A stretch of DNA of 64,000 nt from Lentisphaerota bacterium (GCA_015061815.1 SUVW01000001.1:62001-126000); one strand, 5' to 3'; numbered from the stretch's first letter, positions 17,130-25,861 are shown. Program-made: numbers and translations. The notes: generated by a model not told the origin, from the sequence alone.

Positions 17130-19613
17130 TCAGTTCGCCACAATTCCGTCAACTTGCGCGATATTCAACCGTTTGGCAGCATCTTCCCGCATCTTGTACT
17201 TCAAAATTTTACCGGCAGCATTCTGCGGGAACGCCTCCACAAAGTCAATGTAACGGGGCACTTTGTGTTTCGCCATATTTTTACGGACATAATCCTGCAA
17301 TTCCTCAACCGTCATGGTTTCACCGGGTTTCAAAATCACAGCGGCCAGGATCTCCTCACCGAGCTGCTTATCCGGGATGCCGATCACCTGCACATCCTCC
17401 ACTTTCGGGTGAGTGTAGATAAATTCCTCGATCTCTTTGGGATAAATATTTTCTCCGCCCCGGATGATCATATCTTTCAACCGGCCGGTGATCTTGTAAT
17501 TTCCTTCCGGAGTACGCAATGCCAGATCCCCGGTGTGCAGCCAGCCGTCACGGTCGATCGCCGCTGCGGTTTCTCCCGGCATCTTGTAATATCCTTTCAT
17601 CACATGATATCCCCGGGTGACAAATTCACCGATCTCATTATCCGGCAGATCTTCACCGGTTTCCGGATCGACGATACGGTTTTCTATTTCCGGCAGATCC
17701 CGTCCCACTGTCGCCACCCGATCCTCGATCGGATCGCTGGTCGTGGACATCGTACATCCCGGAGAAGCTTCCGTCTGACCGTAAACGATCGTTATTTCGG
17801 TCATATGCATTTTGTCAATAACATCCTGCATCACCGAAATCGGACAGGGAGAACCGGCCATGATACCAGTGCGCATGCAGGAGAAATCGGTCTTTTCGAA
17901 ATCCGGATGTCCGAGCAATGCGATAAACATCGTCGGCACACCGTGAAAACAGGTGATCTTTTCCTGATTGATGCAGGCCAATGCCGGTTTCGCCGAGAAA
18001 TACGGCAGCGGCAGCAGTGTCGCTCCGTGTGTCATACTTGCCGTCATCGCCAGCACCATGCCGAAACAGTGGAACATCGGTACTTCGATCATCATCCGGT
18101 CGGCGGTGGACAGATCCATGCGGTCACCGATACATTTACCGTTATTGACCACTCCGTAGTGGGTCAGCATCACCCCTTTCGGAAAACCGGTCGTGCCGGA
18201 AGTGTACTGCATATTGCAGACATCGTGGATATCAACCGCATCAGCCCGCCGCCGCAGCTCTTCTGCCGGAACACTTTTCGCCCGCTGCAGGGCATCTTCC
18301 CAGCTCAAAGCTCCCTTCTGCCGGTAGCCGACGGTGATAACGTTGCGCAAAAACGGCAGCCGCCGGGCATGGAGAGGTGAACCGGAACGGGTCTTTTCCA
18401 ACTCCGGACACAATTGGCTGATGATCCCGGAATAATCGGAATCCCGCCAGCCTTTTTCCAATATGAGGGTGTGGGTATCTGATTGTTTGAGCAAATATTC
18501 CGCTTCCGCGATCTTATAAGCGGTATTCACGGTCACCAGCACTGCGCCGATCTTGGTCGTTGCCCAGAAAGCGATATACCATTGCGGCAAATTGGTCATC
18601 CACACGGCCACATGGCTGCCGGGTTTCACGCCCAATGCGATCAACGCACGGGCAAATTGATCCACATCATCCCGGAACTCCGAATAGGTGCGGGTGTAAT
18701 CCAATGTCGTATACTTGAATGCCAGATGATCCGGAAATTCTTTGACCATCGTATCAAGCACCTGGGAAAAAGTCTTTTCGATCAGAGTTTCTTTTTTCCA
18801 GACATACTTCCCGGTGCGGGCGTTGTTATCATACAGCGGCGTTCTGGCCCGGGACAACTCAAAGCGGCTCATATAGCTGACAAAGTGCGGGAAAATGATA
18901 TTTATATCACTGACTTCATCCCATGACGGGTCCCATTCTATGGAGATAAAACCATCATAGTTGACCGACTGCAGAGCATTCATGATCGCGGCCACCGGCA
19001 GAGAACCTTCGCCGATAAGCATCGGTTTGTCGGCACTTTCAGAATCTTTGATATGTACGTGGCGCACATAAGCTCCCAGATTGCGTATCGTTTCTCCGGG
19101 TTCTTCGCCATGCACCCGGAAAGGATAGTGCAGATCCCACAGTGCAGCCAGATGATCGCTGATGAAACTTTCAAAAAGCGACCGGAGCTTGGCCGTATCG
19201 GAAAAATATCCCACCGTTTCGATCAAAAAAGTCACATTCGCTTTTTCAGCCAGCGGCAGGGCTGAAACCAGAAAATCCCGCACTGCTTCCGGAACATCTT
19301 CACTGTCGCAGACGGTCTTTATCCGGATACTGGATGCGTGCAGACGTCTGGCAGCTTCCAACACCAGAGCCAGCTCTTTCAACGCCTCCTCTCTGGCACT
19401 GACGATATCCGATATCAGGTCGATACAGGATATTTCCAGACGTTTTTCCAGCAAAAGCCGGTACAACGCCGTAAGTTTCCCCGGTTCTGAAGCATCAAAA
19501 AAAGCTCCGGCATCGTGGATCTCGATCCCCTGAAAACGGTACTCGTCAGCGATCTCCACAAATTGTTCAAAACTGAAATTATTCCAGCGGTTTGTTGAAA
19601 AGGAGAGCTTCAT
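17130..19613 (-). CDS. Sugar isomerase-like TIM barrel fused to long-chain-type acyl-CoA synthetase
   Basis: The protein has 827 residues. Residues about 1-265 form an AP-endonuclease-2/xylose isomerase-like barrel. It keeps a plausible metal set: Glu in FLIETVG, Asp and His in ALWDLHYPFRVH, His in RHVHIKD and Glu in ISIEWDP. Residues about 280-825 are an AMP-forming ligase with YTSGTTGFPKGVML, VYGQTEASPG, WLHTGDLA, the hinge GRLKDMIIRGGENIYP and the catalytic Lys in NAAGKILKYKM. The ligase half looks complete. ATG 19613 is used; TTG 19619 with a better ribosome spacing would overlap the upstream stop. The fusion implies channelling of a product between the two halves, but the chemistry is unknown. 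Confidence 0.9.
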   Translation of the reverse strand: MKLSFSTNRWNNFSFEQFVEIADEYRFQGIEIHDAGAFFDASEPGKLTALYRLLLEKRLEISCIDLISDIVSAREEALKELALVLEAARRLHASSIRIKTVCDSEDVPEAVRDFLVSALPLAEKANVTFLIETVGYFSDTAKLRSLFESFISDHLAALWDLHYPFRVHGEEPGETIRNLGAYVRHVHIKDSESADKPMLIGEGSLPVAAIMNALQSVNYDGFISIEWDPSWDEVSDINIIFPHFVSYMSRFELSRARTPLYDNNARTGKYVWKKETLIEKTFSQVLDTMVKEFPDHLAFKYTTLDYTRTYSEFRDDVDQFARALIALGVKPGSHVAVWMTNLPQWYIAFWATTKIGAVLVTVNTAYKIAEAEYLLKQSDTHTLILEKGWRDSDYSGIISQLCPELEKTRSGSPLHARRLPFLRNVITVGYRQKGALSWEDALQRAKSVPAEELRRRADAVDIHDVCNMQYTSGTTGFPKGVMLTHYGVVNNGKCIGDRMDLSTADRMMIEVPMFHCFGMVLAMTASMTHGATLLPLPYFSAKPALACINQEKITCFHGVPTMFIALLGHPDFEKTDFSCMRTGIMAGSPCPISVMQDVIDKMHMTEITIVYGQTEASPGCTMSTTSDPIEDRVATVGRDLPEIENRIVDPETGEDLPDNEIGEFVTRGYHVMKGYYKMPGETAAAIDRDGWLHTGDLALRTPEGNYKITGRLKDMIIRGGENIYPKEIEEFIYTHPKVEDVQVIGIPDKQLGEEILAAVILKPGETMTVEELQDYVRKNMAKHKVPRYIDFVEAFPQNAAGKILKYKMREDAAKRLNIAQVDGIVAN

Positions 19614-19615
19614 GA

Positions 19616-21025
19616 TCAATTATTCTCCTCATAACAGATTTTATTGAGAGCATCAACATAAGCCCGGATACCGGCTCCGATCACATCGGTGGATATACCT
19701 TTGCCGGAATAGAGCTTGCCATTGGAACGGAGCCGGACGATACCGGAACCGACAGCTTCGCGCCCTTCGGTAACAGCTGTGATCTGAAAATCATCCAATT
19801 CAAAGTGGCGGCCGACAATATTTTCTATCGACATGAATGCCGCATCGATCGGACCGTCGCCCATGCTGAACCCCTGCACTTCCTCACCATTTTTCAGGAG
19901 GATGACATGAGCCATCGAAGTTATCACATTTCCACTGTTGATGACAAAACTTTTCAAAGTATAAGTCGGCGGCACCTGCATTGCCACCGTAGCGACGATG
20001 GCATCAAGATCTTTGGCCCCCAACTCTTTTTTTACGGAAATGCGTTGAAATTCCTGGTAAACACTGGCCAAATCCCCGGCCGACAATTCGTAACCGAGTT
20101 TTTTCACAGCTTCACCGATGGCCGCCATATCATCACTGCTGGCAAGTTTCCAATTTTCTTCCCGGCCGATCCCGGATTTACGCACCGGAGAGGCTGCGGC
20201 GGTCTTACCGCTGATGATATCCCGGATAACGGCGATGATCGTACTGCACGCCGTCCGGTTCAATGAAGTGGTTATTTGCAGAGCTTCACCTTTTGCACTC
20301 AATATATCAGCCAAAGCTTCCAGCTGCAGTTTACCGGGGACTCCGACGGCGGTCTTGACCTGCCGGACTCCGGCACGGATACCGGAAATGGCACACGCCG
20401 GAGCCATGTGTAATTCATCGGAATTTTCCACTGACAGAACCACACCGGATAATTCCGGCACATCACCTGTCAATTTTTTGATGAATTCAGACATCTCTCC
20501 GGGCAACATCACTCCGGCTGAATCACAAACCGTAACGATCTGCGCTCCGGCAGAAATCGCCGTTTTCACCGCCGACACCAGAAAATCATATTCAGCCCGG
20601 GTAGCATCAGCCAGAGAAACTTCTGTTTCGATCCCGGCGGCCCGGACTGCAGAAACCGCAGAAGCGATCTTTTCCAACACCACTGCCGGTTTCTGGCGGC
20701 AATGATACTCCATCTGCACCGTTGACACCGGAGCGATGATATTGATACGCGGTTTTGCCGCCTTGACAATCGCCTGACAGCTCAATTTGATCAATTCTTC
20801 ATCTAAAGTCACCGCACAGCTGAGTGTACATTTTTCAGTCAGCGGAGCAATCGTATGCAAAAAAAGCACATCGGATTTGCCATTAAGCAGCGGAGCCGTC
20901 TCAATAACATCGACGCACAATCGGTCGAGCTGTCTGACGATCTCGATTTTCTCTTTGAAACCAAGCGTACATCCGGAATATTCGCACACCCGCAATGTCG
21001 CATCGGCCACAGCTGCTTTTTTCAT
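19616..21025 (-). CDS. LeuA-like protein with degenerate active site and intact regulatory domain
   Basis: The 469-residue protein is built like alpha-isopropylmalate/homocitrate synthases: a DRE-TIM barrel (about 1-270) and a C-terminal LeuA allosteric dimer domain (about 340-465) with PPTYTLKSFVINSG, MGDGPIDAAFMSIE and a GxGISTDVIGAGIRAYVDALN-type end. The catalytic site is dismantled. TLRDGEQ reads TLRVCEY, so the metal Asp is Val, and the HxHND metal motif reads ENSDE, so both His are gone. An acyl-CoA condensation by the known mechanism is therefore unlikely; it may be a regulatory subunit or have new chemistry. The start at 21025 is chosen for the homology onset and AAAGG; 21082 is possible. 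It is the first gene of its operon. Confidence 0.85.
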   Translation of the reverse strand: MKKAAVADATLRVCEYSGCTLGFKEKIEIVRQLDRLCVDVIETAPLLNGKSDVLFLHTIAPLTEKCTLSCAVTLDEELIKLSCQAIVKAAKPRINIIAPVSTVQMEYHCRQKPAVVLEKIASAVSAVRAAGIETEVSLADATRAEYDFLVSAVKTAISAGAQIVTVCDSAGVMLPGEMSEFIKKLTGDVPELSGVVLSVENSDELHMAPACAISGIRAGVRQVKTAVGVPGKLQLEALADILSAKGEALQITTSLNRTACSTIIAVIRDIISGKTAAASPVRKSGIGREENWKLASSDDMAAIGEAVKKLGYELSAGDLASVYQEFQRISVKKELGAKDLDAIVATVAMQVPPTYTLKSFVINSGNVITSMAHVILLKNGEEVQGFSMGDGPIDAAFMSIENIVGRHFELDDFQITAVTEGREAVGSGIVRLRSNGKLYSGKGISTDVIGAGIRAYVDALNKICYEENN

Positions 21026-21133
21026 GATTAACAAACCTTTCTGACTTTTCCGGATGGAACTTTCCTTTCCCTGACAATCCATCCGCCTGAACTGTAATTT
21101 TTTCCTGATTTTTCAGGAAATCGAAAATTATAT

Positions 21134-21162
21134 AATATAATACAAAAAGAAAACTTTTACAA
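21134..21162 (-). promoter_or_regulatory. Promoter of the LeuA-like/PFOR operon
   Basis: The minus strand shows -35 TTGTAA (21157-21162), 17 bp, and -10 TATATT (21134-21139). It would drive the four tightly spaced genes down to 11264. Confidence 0.7.
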
Positions 21163-21250
21163 GCAAAGTGATACCGGCAGATAAACTATTTTCCGGATTT
21201 CACGGCAGTTTTAACCGGCAAGTGTCAAAAAAAGATCCGGCCGGCAAACT

Positions 21251-21670
21251 TCAAACACAAAGACGTATCTCCGTACAGACATCTTTGCCGATAACCTGGT
21301 TGACCTTGTCCCGGATGATATCACATGACGGTTTAAGCTCCACAAGCAGAATACTGTGCCGGACTTTCAATGTCAAAATGTTATCACGCAATGACACCGG
21401 TTCACAAAAACGGGCAAACGTTGACCCGATGACGCTTTCCCACTCTGAACGCAATCTGACCAGTATCCCATTTTCCGGACGCTTGATTTTTTCCAGTATA
21501 TTGCAGAGCAGATCATCTATTTTTCGCGGTTGGCAGGTGTGAGCAGCGATCTCATATTCAGCGGCCTCCTCTCCGTACCATTCGGCCAGCATCCGGTATC
21601 GCCGTTTACGGGCTCTCACTCCACGTTTGCCCGGCGGAAACGAAGCAGAAATTTTCGACTCCGGCCTCAT
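21251..21670 (-). CDS. DciA-like (DUF721) protein
   Basis: The 139-residue protein has a basic N-terminal half (RGVRARKRRYRM) and a C-terminal DUF721/DciA domain (about 60-139). The domain shows the typical WESVIGSTFARFCEPVSL opening, an ILTLKVRHSILLVEL strand pair and the NQVIGKDVCTEIRL ending. DciA proteins load or assist the replicative helicase DnaB in many bacteria lacking DnaC. It overlaps the upstream small secreted-protein gene by 4 bp (ATGA), so the two are coupled. Confidence 0.8.
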   Translation of the reverse strand: MRPESKISASFPPGKRGVRARKRRYRMLAEWYGEEAAEYEIAAHTCQPRKIDDLLCNILEKIKRPENGILVRLRSEWESVIGSTFARFCEPVSLRDNILTLKVRHSILLVELKPSCDIIRDKVNQVIGKDVCTEIRLCV

Positions 21671-22041
21671 ATATTTATTTTTGCCCCTGTCATATAAATT
21701 GGCAGCAGTAAAACATTTACAACAATTTTCGCCGGAGCTATCACGCCTCCCCGGACAATATGCACCAATCCTTTACGTGCCTTGTTGAACGGCAATCCGA
21801 TGGTCAATTCCCCCAACCCGTAAGGCAGATAAAGTATCTCAAATGCCGCTTTCCCGATCTGCAGCACTCCTTTGCCGGTACTGACCAGGGAACGTATCAC
21901 AAAAGGTTTGGCCGCCTCGGCCACTTTCAATGCCACCGGAGCGAGGATCGCCATCGTTATCGGGTCGATCGCCCGTGCCTTTTGCGGCATGGCAAACATC
22001 ATACATGACACTGCCAGCACTACCATTACGCTCTTATTCAT
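21667..22041 (-). CDS. Small secreted protein, paralogue of the 3355-3720 protein
   Basis: The 124-residue protein starts at ATG 22041; a TTG two codons upstream is less likely. The signal peptide MNKSVMVVLAVSCMMFAMPQKARA is followed by IDPITMAILAPVAL, matching the mature start of its paralogue. The central STGKGVLQIGKAAFEILYLPYGLGELTIGLPF also parallels it. The C-terminal half is hydrophobic with scattered basic residues and no cysteines. Function is unknown. Both copies lie beside core division or replication genes and both start behind their own or an operon promoter. Confidence 0.75.
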   Translation of the reverse strand: MNKSVMVVLAVSCMMFAMPQKARAIDPITMAILAPVALKVAEAAKPFVIRSLVSTGKGVLQIGKAAFEILYLPYGLGELTIGLPFNKARKGLVHIVRGGVIAPAKIVVNVLLLPIYMTGAKINI

Positions 22042-22094
22042 AATCAAAAATTCCCGCCATCACCTGATTTAAACGAATCAAACACATTTTGAAT

Positions 22095-22123
22095 ACTATA
22101 TCACTCAAGAAGCAAAATGTCAA
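22095..22123 (-). promoter_or_regulatory. Promoter of the small secreted protein-dciA pair
   Basis: The minus strand shows -35 TTGACA (22118-22123), 17 bp, and -10 TATAGT (22095-22100). The -35 overlaps the murG stop codon. Confidence 0.65.
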
Positions 22124-23232
22124 TTCAATTGTTCAGAAATTTTGTCAATCATCACATCCGAAGCATCTGAACGGGATAATCTTTGCATATTTTTCCCCAT
22201 TATCTGCCACTTTTCCCGATCGTTTAAAGCATCATCAAGCAGCTCCAGAGCCTTTTCAACATCAAATGCAGAATTTTCCACCACTACTGCCGCCTCCTGC
22301 CCGGCAAAATAACGGGCATTATCCATCTGATGGCCCTCTGCGGCATACGGATACGGGATCAGGACTGCCGGTTTACCGAAAAACGAGAGTTCGGCCAGTG
22401 TACTGCCGCCGGAACGGCTGAATACGACATCTGCCGCCATCATCATTTGCGCCATTTTTTCAGTGGATTCCAAAAGCAGATACGGAAATTCCGCATTCTG
22501 ATAAATCGCAGCGGCTTCATCTGCTTTGCCCTTTCCGGCAAGGTGTATCACCTGAAATTTACCGTGACAACGGAGAAATGCCTGCGGCAGGATGCGATTG
22601 AATACTGCCGCGCCCTGACTGCCGCCGGTAACCAGAAAAACCGGTTGAGCTGCCTGAAAACCGGTTCCGAATTCTTTATTCACCGCATCAAGCGCACCGG
22701 CTTTGTCCGCGATTAATCCTGCCGACAACTCCGGACGAAGAGGCATCCCGCACTCAAAAACCGGACAGCGGCATTTTTCACTGTTTACCGCCGGGAACGC
22801 ACTTCCGGCAAATTCCGCCCAACGGCTGAAAAAACGGTTACCTTTGCCGATACGGGCATTGCCGTCATGCAGAAAAAGAGGTATCCGGCAACTGACCGCC
22901 GCCCGTACCACCGGCAGCGCGGCAAAAGACCCCATCCCCAACATGGCCTGCGGTGAAAAGTTACGGATCTCCCGTCGTGCGGCAAAATAACCGCCGATCA
23001 ATCCCCGCAAAAAAAGCAGCGGATGACGACGGTAATGGGGCATTTGCGGCAACGCGACCGCTGCAACACCATACCGCGAAGCAGTTTCACATTGGTTCCG
23101 GGCATGGATACCGGAAAGCAGCAGCAAAACTCCCCCCCCCCGCTCCTGAAAACGGCGGGCGATACTCAACCCCGGATAAAAATGTCCTCCGGTCCCGCCG
23201 CAGCTGATCACCAGTCGCTGCAGTTTCATCAT
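22120..23232 (-). CDS. murG: Undecaprenyldiphospho-muramoylpentapeptide N-acetylglucosaminyltransferase
   Basis: MurG adds GlcNAc to lipid I to give lipid II on the inner face of the cytoplasmic membrane. The 370-residue protein has the N-terminal GGTGGHFYPGLSIA loop, GGSQGA in the C-terminal Rossmann fold, RSGGSTLAEL and PYPYAAEGHQMDNA, all MurG hallmarks. The usual HEQN.xPG acceptor motif is altered to HDGNARIG. ATG 23232 is fixed by GAGGAG 8 bp upstream; the longer open frame to 23559 merely overlaps ftsW. A run of ten G on the coding strand (23132-23141) encodes RGGG near the N-terminus. Confidence 0.94.
   Translation of the reverse strand: MMKLQRLVISCGGTGGHFYPGLSIARRFQERGGGVLLLLSGIHARNQCETASRYGVAAVALPQMPHYRRHPLLFLRGLIGGYFAARREIRNFSPQAMLGMGSFAALPVVRAAVSCRIPLFLHDGNARIGKGNRFFSRWAEFAGSAFPAVNSEKCRCPVFECGMPLRPELSAGLIADKAGALDAVNKEFGTGFQAAQPVFLVTGGSQGAAVFNRILPQAFLRCHGKFQVIHLAGKGKADEAAAIYQNAEFPYLLLESTEKMAQMMMAADVVFSRSGGSTLAELSFFGKPAVLIPYPYAAEGHQMDNARYFAGQEAAVVVENSAFDVEKALELLDDALNDREKWQIMGKNMQRLSRSDASDVMIDKISEQLN
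23132..23141 (-). repeat. Homopolymer G10 tract in murG
   Basis: Ten consecutive C on the plus strand read as ten G in murG codons for Arg-Gly-Gly-Gly. It is in frame in this assembly. Confidence 0.9.
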
Positions 23233-23249
23233 GCCATTCTCCTCTTTCA

Positions 23250-24446
23250 TTATCTTTTCAAGCTGAAAAAATTCCTGATATGCCGCCACAATTTGGACGG
23301 ATAATCCGGTTCCCAGGCATCCATTGCCACCGACACCAGAAGTCCGGTGGCGATCAACGAACAAACCATATTGCTGCCGCCGTAACTGATAAATGGAGCA
23401 GGCATCCCCTTGGTGGGGAACATCCCGGAAACCACTCCCAGATTGATGATCGCCTGAAAAAGGACTCCGATCGTCAACGCGCACCCCAGCAGCATCCCCA
23501 TCCGGTTGCGGGCCGACATCACAATGCGGAAAGCAAAAAAACCCCATAATGCGTAACATATTATCACCAGCATCACGCCGAGATACCCCAACTCTTCACC
23601 GATAATGGCAATAATAAAATCGGTATGAGCTTCCGGCAGATAACTGGCTTTCAACCGGCTGTTGGTCAATCCCAATCCGTGCCACGATCCCGATCCCAGA
23701 GCCATCAGCGAATTCCACAACTGATAACCGCCTGCCCGCTGATTGGCTTCCGGATCCATGAATATGGTCATCCGCCCCCAGCGCATAGCATCGAAATATT
23801 TGATATAAACAACTGCCAACGGCAGAACTATCAACGGGATCAGAAAGTAACGCCACTTCAAATTACCGGCGAACATCGTAAAAAATGCCATCGCCGCCAC
23901 CAGTACCGATGTCCCCATGTCATCCCCCCACAATATAAGCAGAACGACAGCTCCGACTCCGGCTCCGATGCCCCAGATGCCGTATTTCCACCGGGTGATA
24001 TCATTGAATGTCCGCAAATATTCCGAACAATAATTAGCGACAAACAGTGCCACAGCGATTTTAGCCAATTCTGACGGCTGCAGCCGGAAACTGCCGATGA
24101 TTATCCACCGGTGCGCACCATTGATCTCCCGGGAAAATCTCGCCCAGATCAGCAGCAATGCACACGCTCCGATCCACAAAATGCTTTTCCGGCAGAAAAA
24201 ACCGAATCCGCCGACAAAAGCCGCAAATCCTGCCGCACCGCCGACGATCATCCACAGCAGCTGGTTTCGGAAATATGCCGCAGCAGCCGCAACATTGCTG
24301 CTGCTGGCCGAATAGAGCATGGTCAATCCGAATGCCGCCAGAATCATCGTCATCAGGATCAATCCGGCTGCCATCCCCGGAGTATTCGGAACGACCGCCG
24401 CCGGATCAGTCAGCTCCACCGGTTCCCGGCTTTGAAATGGTTTCAC
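23250..24446 (-). CDS. ftsW: SEDS peptidoglycan glycosyltransferase FtsW
   Basis: The 398-residue polytopic membrane protein of the SEDS family polymerises septal peptidoglycan from lipid II. Family signatures are GAHRWIIIGSFRLQPSELAK, WGDDMGTSVL, the long loop with PEAHTDFIIAIIGEELG that carries the catalytic Asp, and the final PTKGMPAPFISYGGSN. It starts with GTG that overlaps the stop of the UDP-sugar pyrophosphorylase gene by 4 bp, and it is followed 17 bp later by murG. FtsW rather than RodA is favoured by the murG neighbour and the P-x-KG-PxPFISYGGS ending. Confidence 0.93.
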   Translation of the reverse strand: MKPFQSREPVELTDPAAVVPNTPGMAAGLILMTMILAAFGLTMLYSASSSNVAAAAAYFRNQLLWMIVGGAAGFAAFVGGFGFFCRKSILWIGACALLLIWARFSREINGAHRWIIIGSFRLQPSELAKIAVALFVANYCSEYLRTFNDITRWKYGIWGIGAGVGAVVLLILWGDDMGTSVLVAAMAFFTMFAGNLKWRYFLIPLIVLPLAVVYIKYFDAMRWGRMTIFMDPEANQRAGGYQLWNSLMALGSGSWHGLGLTNSRLKASYLPEAHTDFIIAIIGEELGYLGVMLVIICYALWGFFAFRIVMSARNRMGMLLGCALTIGVLFQAIINLGVVSGMFPTKGMPAPFISYGGSNMVCSLIATGLLVSVAMDAWEPDYPSKLWRHIRNFFSLKR

Positions 24447-25861
24447 AACGCCACCATACTGCCGGGAAGTATCTTTTTCAGCCCGGTCTCTTTTACCAAA
24501 GCTGCCGCATCAGCATCATCGATCACTTCAAACGGTGAAATTTCAATAACGGCATCCACCGCACCGTCTTTACCGGCCGGGATCTCCACTCCGGCGGCAG
24601 CCAAACGGCGGGCATTGCGGGAACTTATCATCATCCGGCAGCTTTCAGCAGAATCCACTCCGGTGGCATTTTTGGTCGGAGCAAAAACCTCTGCCCGATC
24701 CCCTTCAAGGATCATCACCTTTTCTGCCAGCGGCAGGGCATCAAAAATAAATGATTCCAGTTTCACTCCGTTGGGTTCTGCCGGAACCACCGCTTCTCCG
24801 GCGGCATTCAGGCACGGGATCTTTTTATCCGCCCGGTGCCAGGGCAGACGCAAGGTCCCGCCGGAAGTGAGTTTTTCCACAAAACTCCGGGAAAGAACAT
24901 GTATTGCCGGACTGCCGGCCACAAACGCCAGCGAACCGTCAGCATTGCGCTTTTCAGCCAATTCTTCGGGCAGATCGCTGTATTCAATGATCATCGTGCG
25001 GCCGCCGGAAACACAAAAGTTGCCCAGCTTTTCCCGGGAATTGGTCTTGCTCAACATTATTGCACTCATTTCGGAATTTTCCAGAGCATGCAGCCCGATG
25101 AACAATGGATCAGCCACCGGCACCAGTGGATTATCCACCTGGAAATAGGATATATATTCATTGCCGTCTGCAACCATTTTGGCCAATGCTCCGGACTTGC
25201 GCAGTGCCAGCAAAGTGCCGCCGTGCCCATCCGGAGAGAGAGCCAGAGAATTTTTCGATGCCAACAGCAGTTTGCCGTCAGTACCGAATGCGGGCATTGT
25301 CCCCTGCGTAAAAAAGAAGACACTTTCCTGCGGCAGACCGAAATAATTTTTCGCCTTGAAAAAACTTTCAGTCGCTTCACGGTTGATGGGGCTGGTCATA
25401 ATATACCAATTAAGCTGTTTCCCATACTTTTCCGAAGTTCTTGCCACTGCACCGGCAAAGTATTCAAAGAGAGTCCGCCCGCTCACCGGCCCGATCGGAT
25501 AAGTCCCTTTCGGCCCGTCAAAACCCAACCTGGTCCCCTGCCCTCCGGCAACGGTCAGGCAGCAGACTTTACCGTTTTCAAGCAACTCTTTCCCTTTGGC
25601 GCGGGCAGCACGATAAAGTTCTGCACTCCTGTCATCTCCGGGGATCAGCGGGAAAAATCGTGCCGGGGATAAATCTTCCGGGATCGTGATCTCCGGACGG
25701 GTCATCACATAATCTTTGGCCAGCTGCGGTATCTGCTCCCAATCCACAGCCTCAAGCTGTTCAACAAAACTTCTTTCTTCCTCCGGGGTCAATTCCTCCA
25801 GATAACGCAGCAAATGAGCCTGACCGGCAGCAATGATCTTACTCTTCAATCCATCATTCAT
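24443..25861 (-). CDS. UDP-N-acetylhexosamine pyrophosphorylase (UAP/UDPGP type)
   Basis: The 472-residue enzyme of the UDPGP family (eukaryote-type UAP1/AGX) makes UDP-GlcNAc or another UDP-sugar from UTP and sugar 1-phosphate. Visible are the nucleotide loop VAGGQGTRLGFDGPKGTYP, the uridine segment YFQVDNPLVPVADPLF and GVKLESFIFDALPLAEK with a following FAPTKNATGVDSAE, all typical of UAP. Most bacteria use unrelated GlmU instead. ATG 25861 is chosen for GGAGG five bases upstream. It is translationally coupled to ftsW and murG, which fits supply of UDP-GlcNAc for lipid II. UDP-glucose or UDP-GalNAc remain alternatives. Confidence 0.88.
   Translation of the reverse strand: MNDGLKSKIIAAGQAHLLRYLEELTPEEERSFVEQLEAVDWEQIPQLAKDYVMTRPEITIPEDLSPARFFPLIPGDDRSAELYRAARAKGKELLENGKVCCLTVAGGQGTRLGFDGPKGTYPIGPVSGRTLFEYFAGAVARTSEKYGKQLNWYIMTSPINREATESFFKAKNYFGLPQESVFFFTQGTMPAFGTDGKLLLASKNSLALSPDGHGGTLLALRKSGALAKMVADGNEYISYFQVDNPLVPVADPLFIGLHALENSEMSAIMLSKTNSREKLGNFCVSGGRTMIIEYSDLPEELAEKRNADGSLAFVAGSPAIHVLSRSFVEKLTSGGTLRLPWHRADKKIPCLNAAGEAVVPAEPNGVKLESFIFDALPLAEKVMILEGDRAEVFAPTKNATGVDSAESCRMMISSRNARRLAAAGVEIPAGKDGAVDAVIEISPFEVIDDADAAALVKETGLKKILPGSMVAL

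Noticed and set aside
21213-21250. GC-rich CCGGCCGG followed by seven T after dciA
   Set aside because: No stem longer than 4 bp precedes the T-run, so a terminator call is not supported.
23233-23559. N-terminal extension of murG
   Set aside because: It overlaps ftsW in another frame, and MurG homology and a GAGGAG site both begin at 23232.
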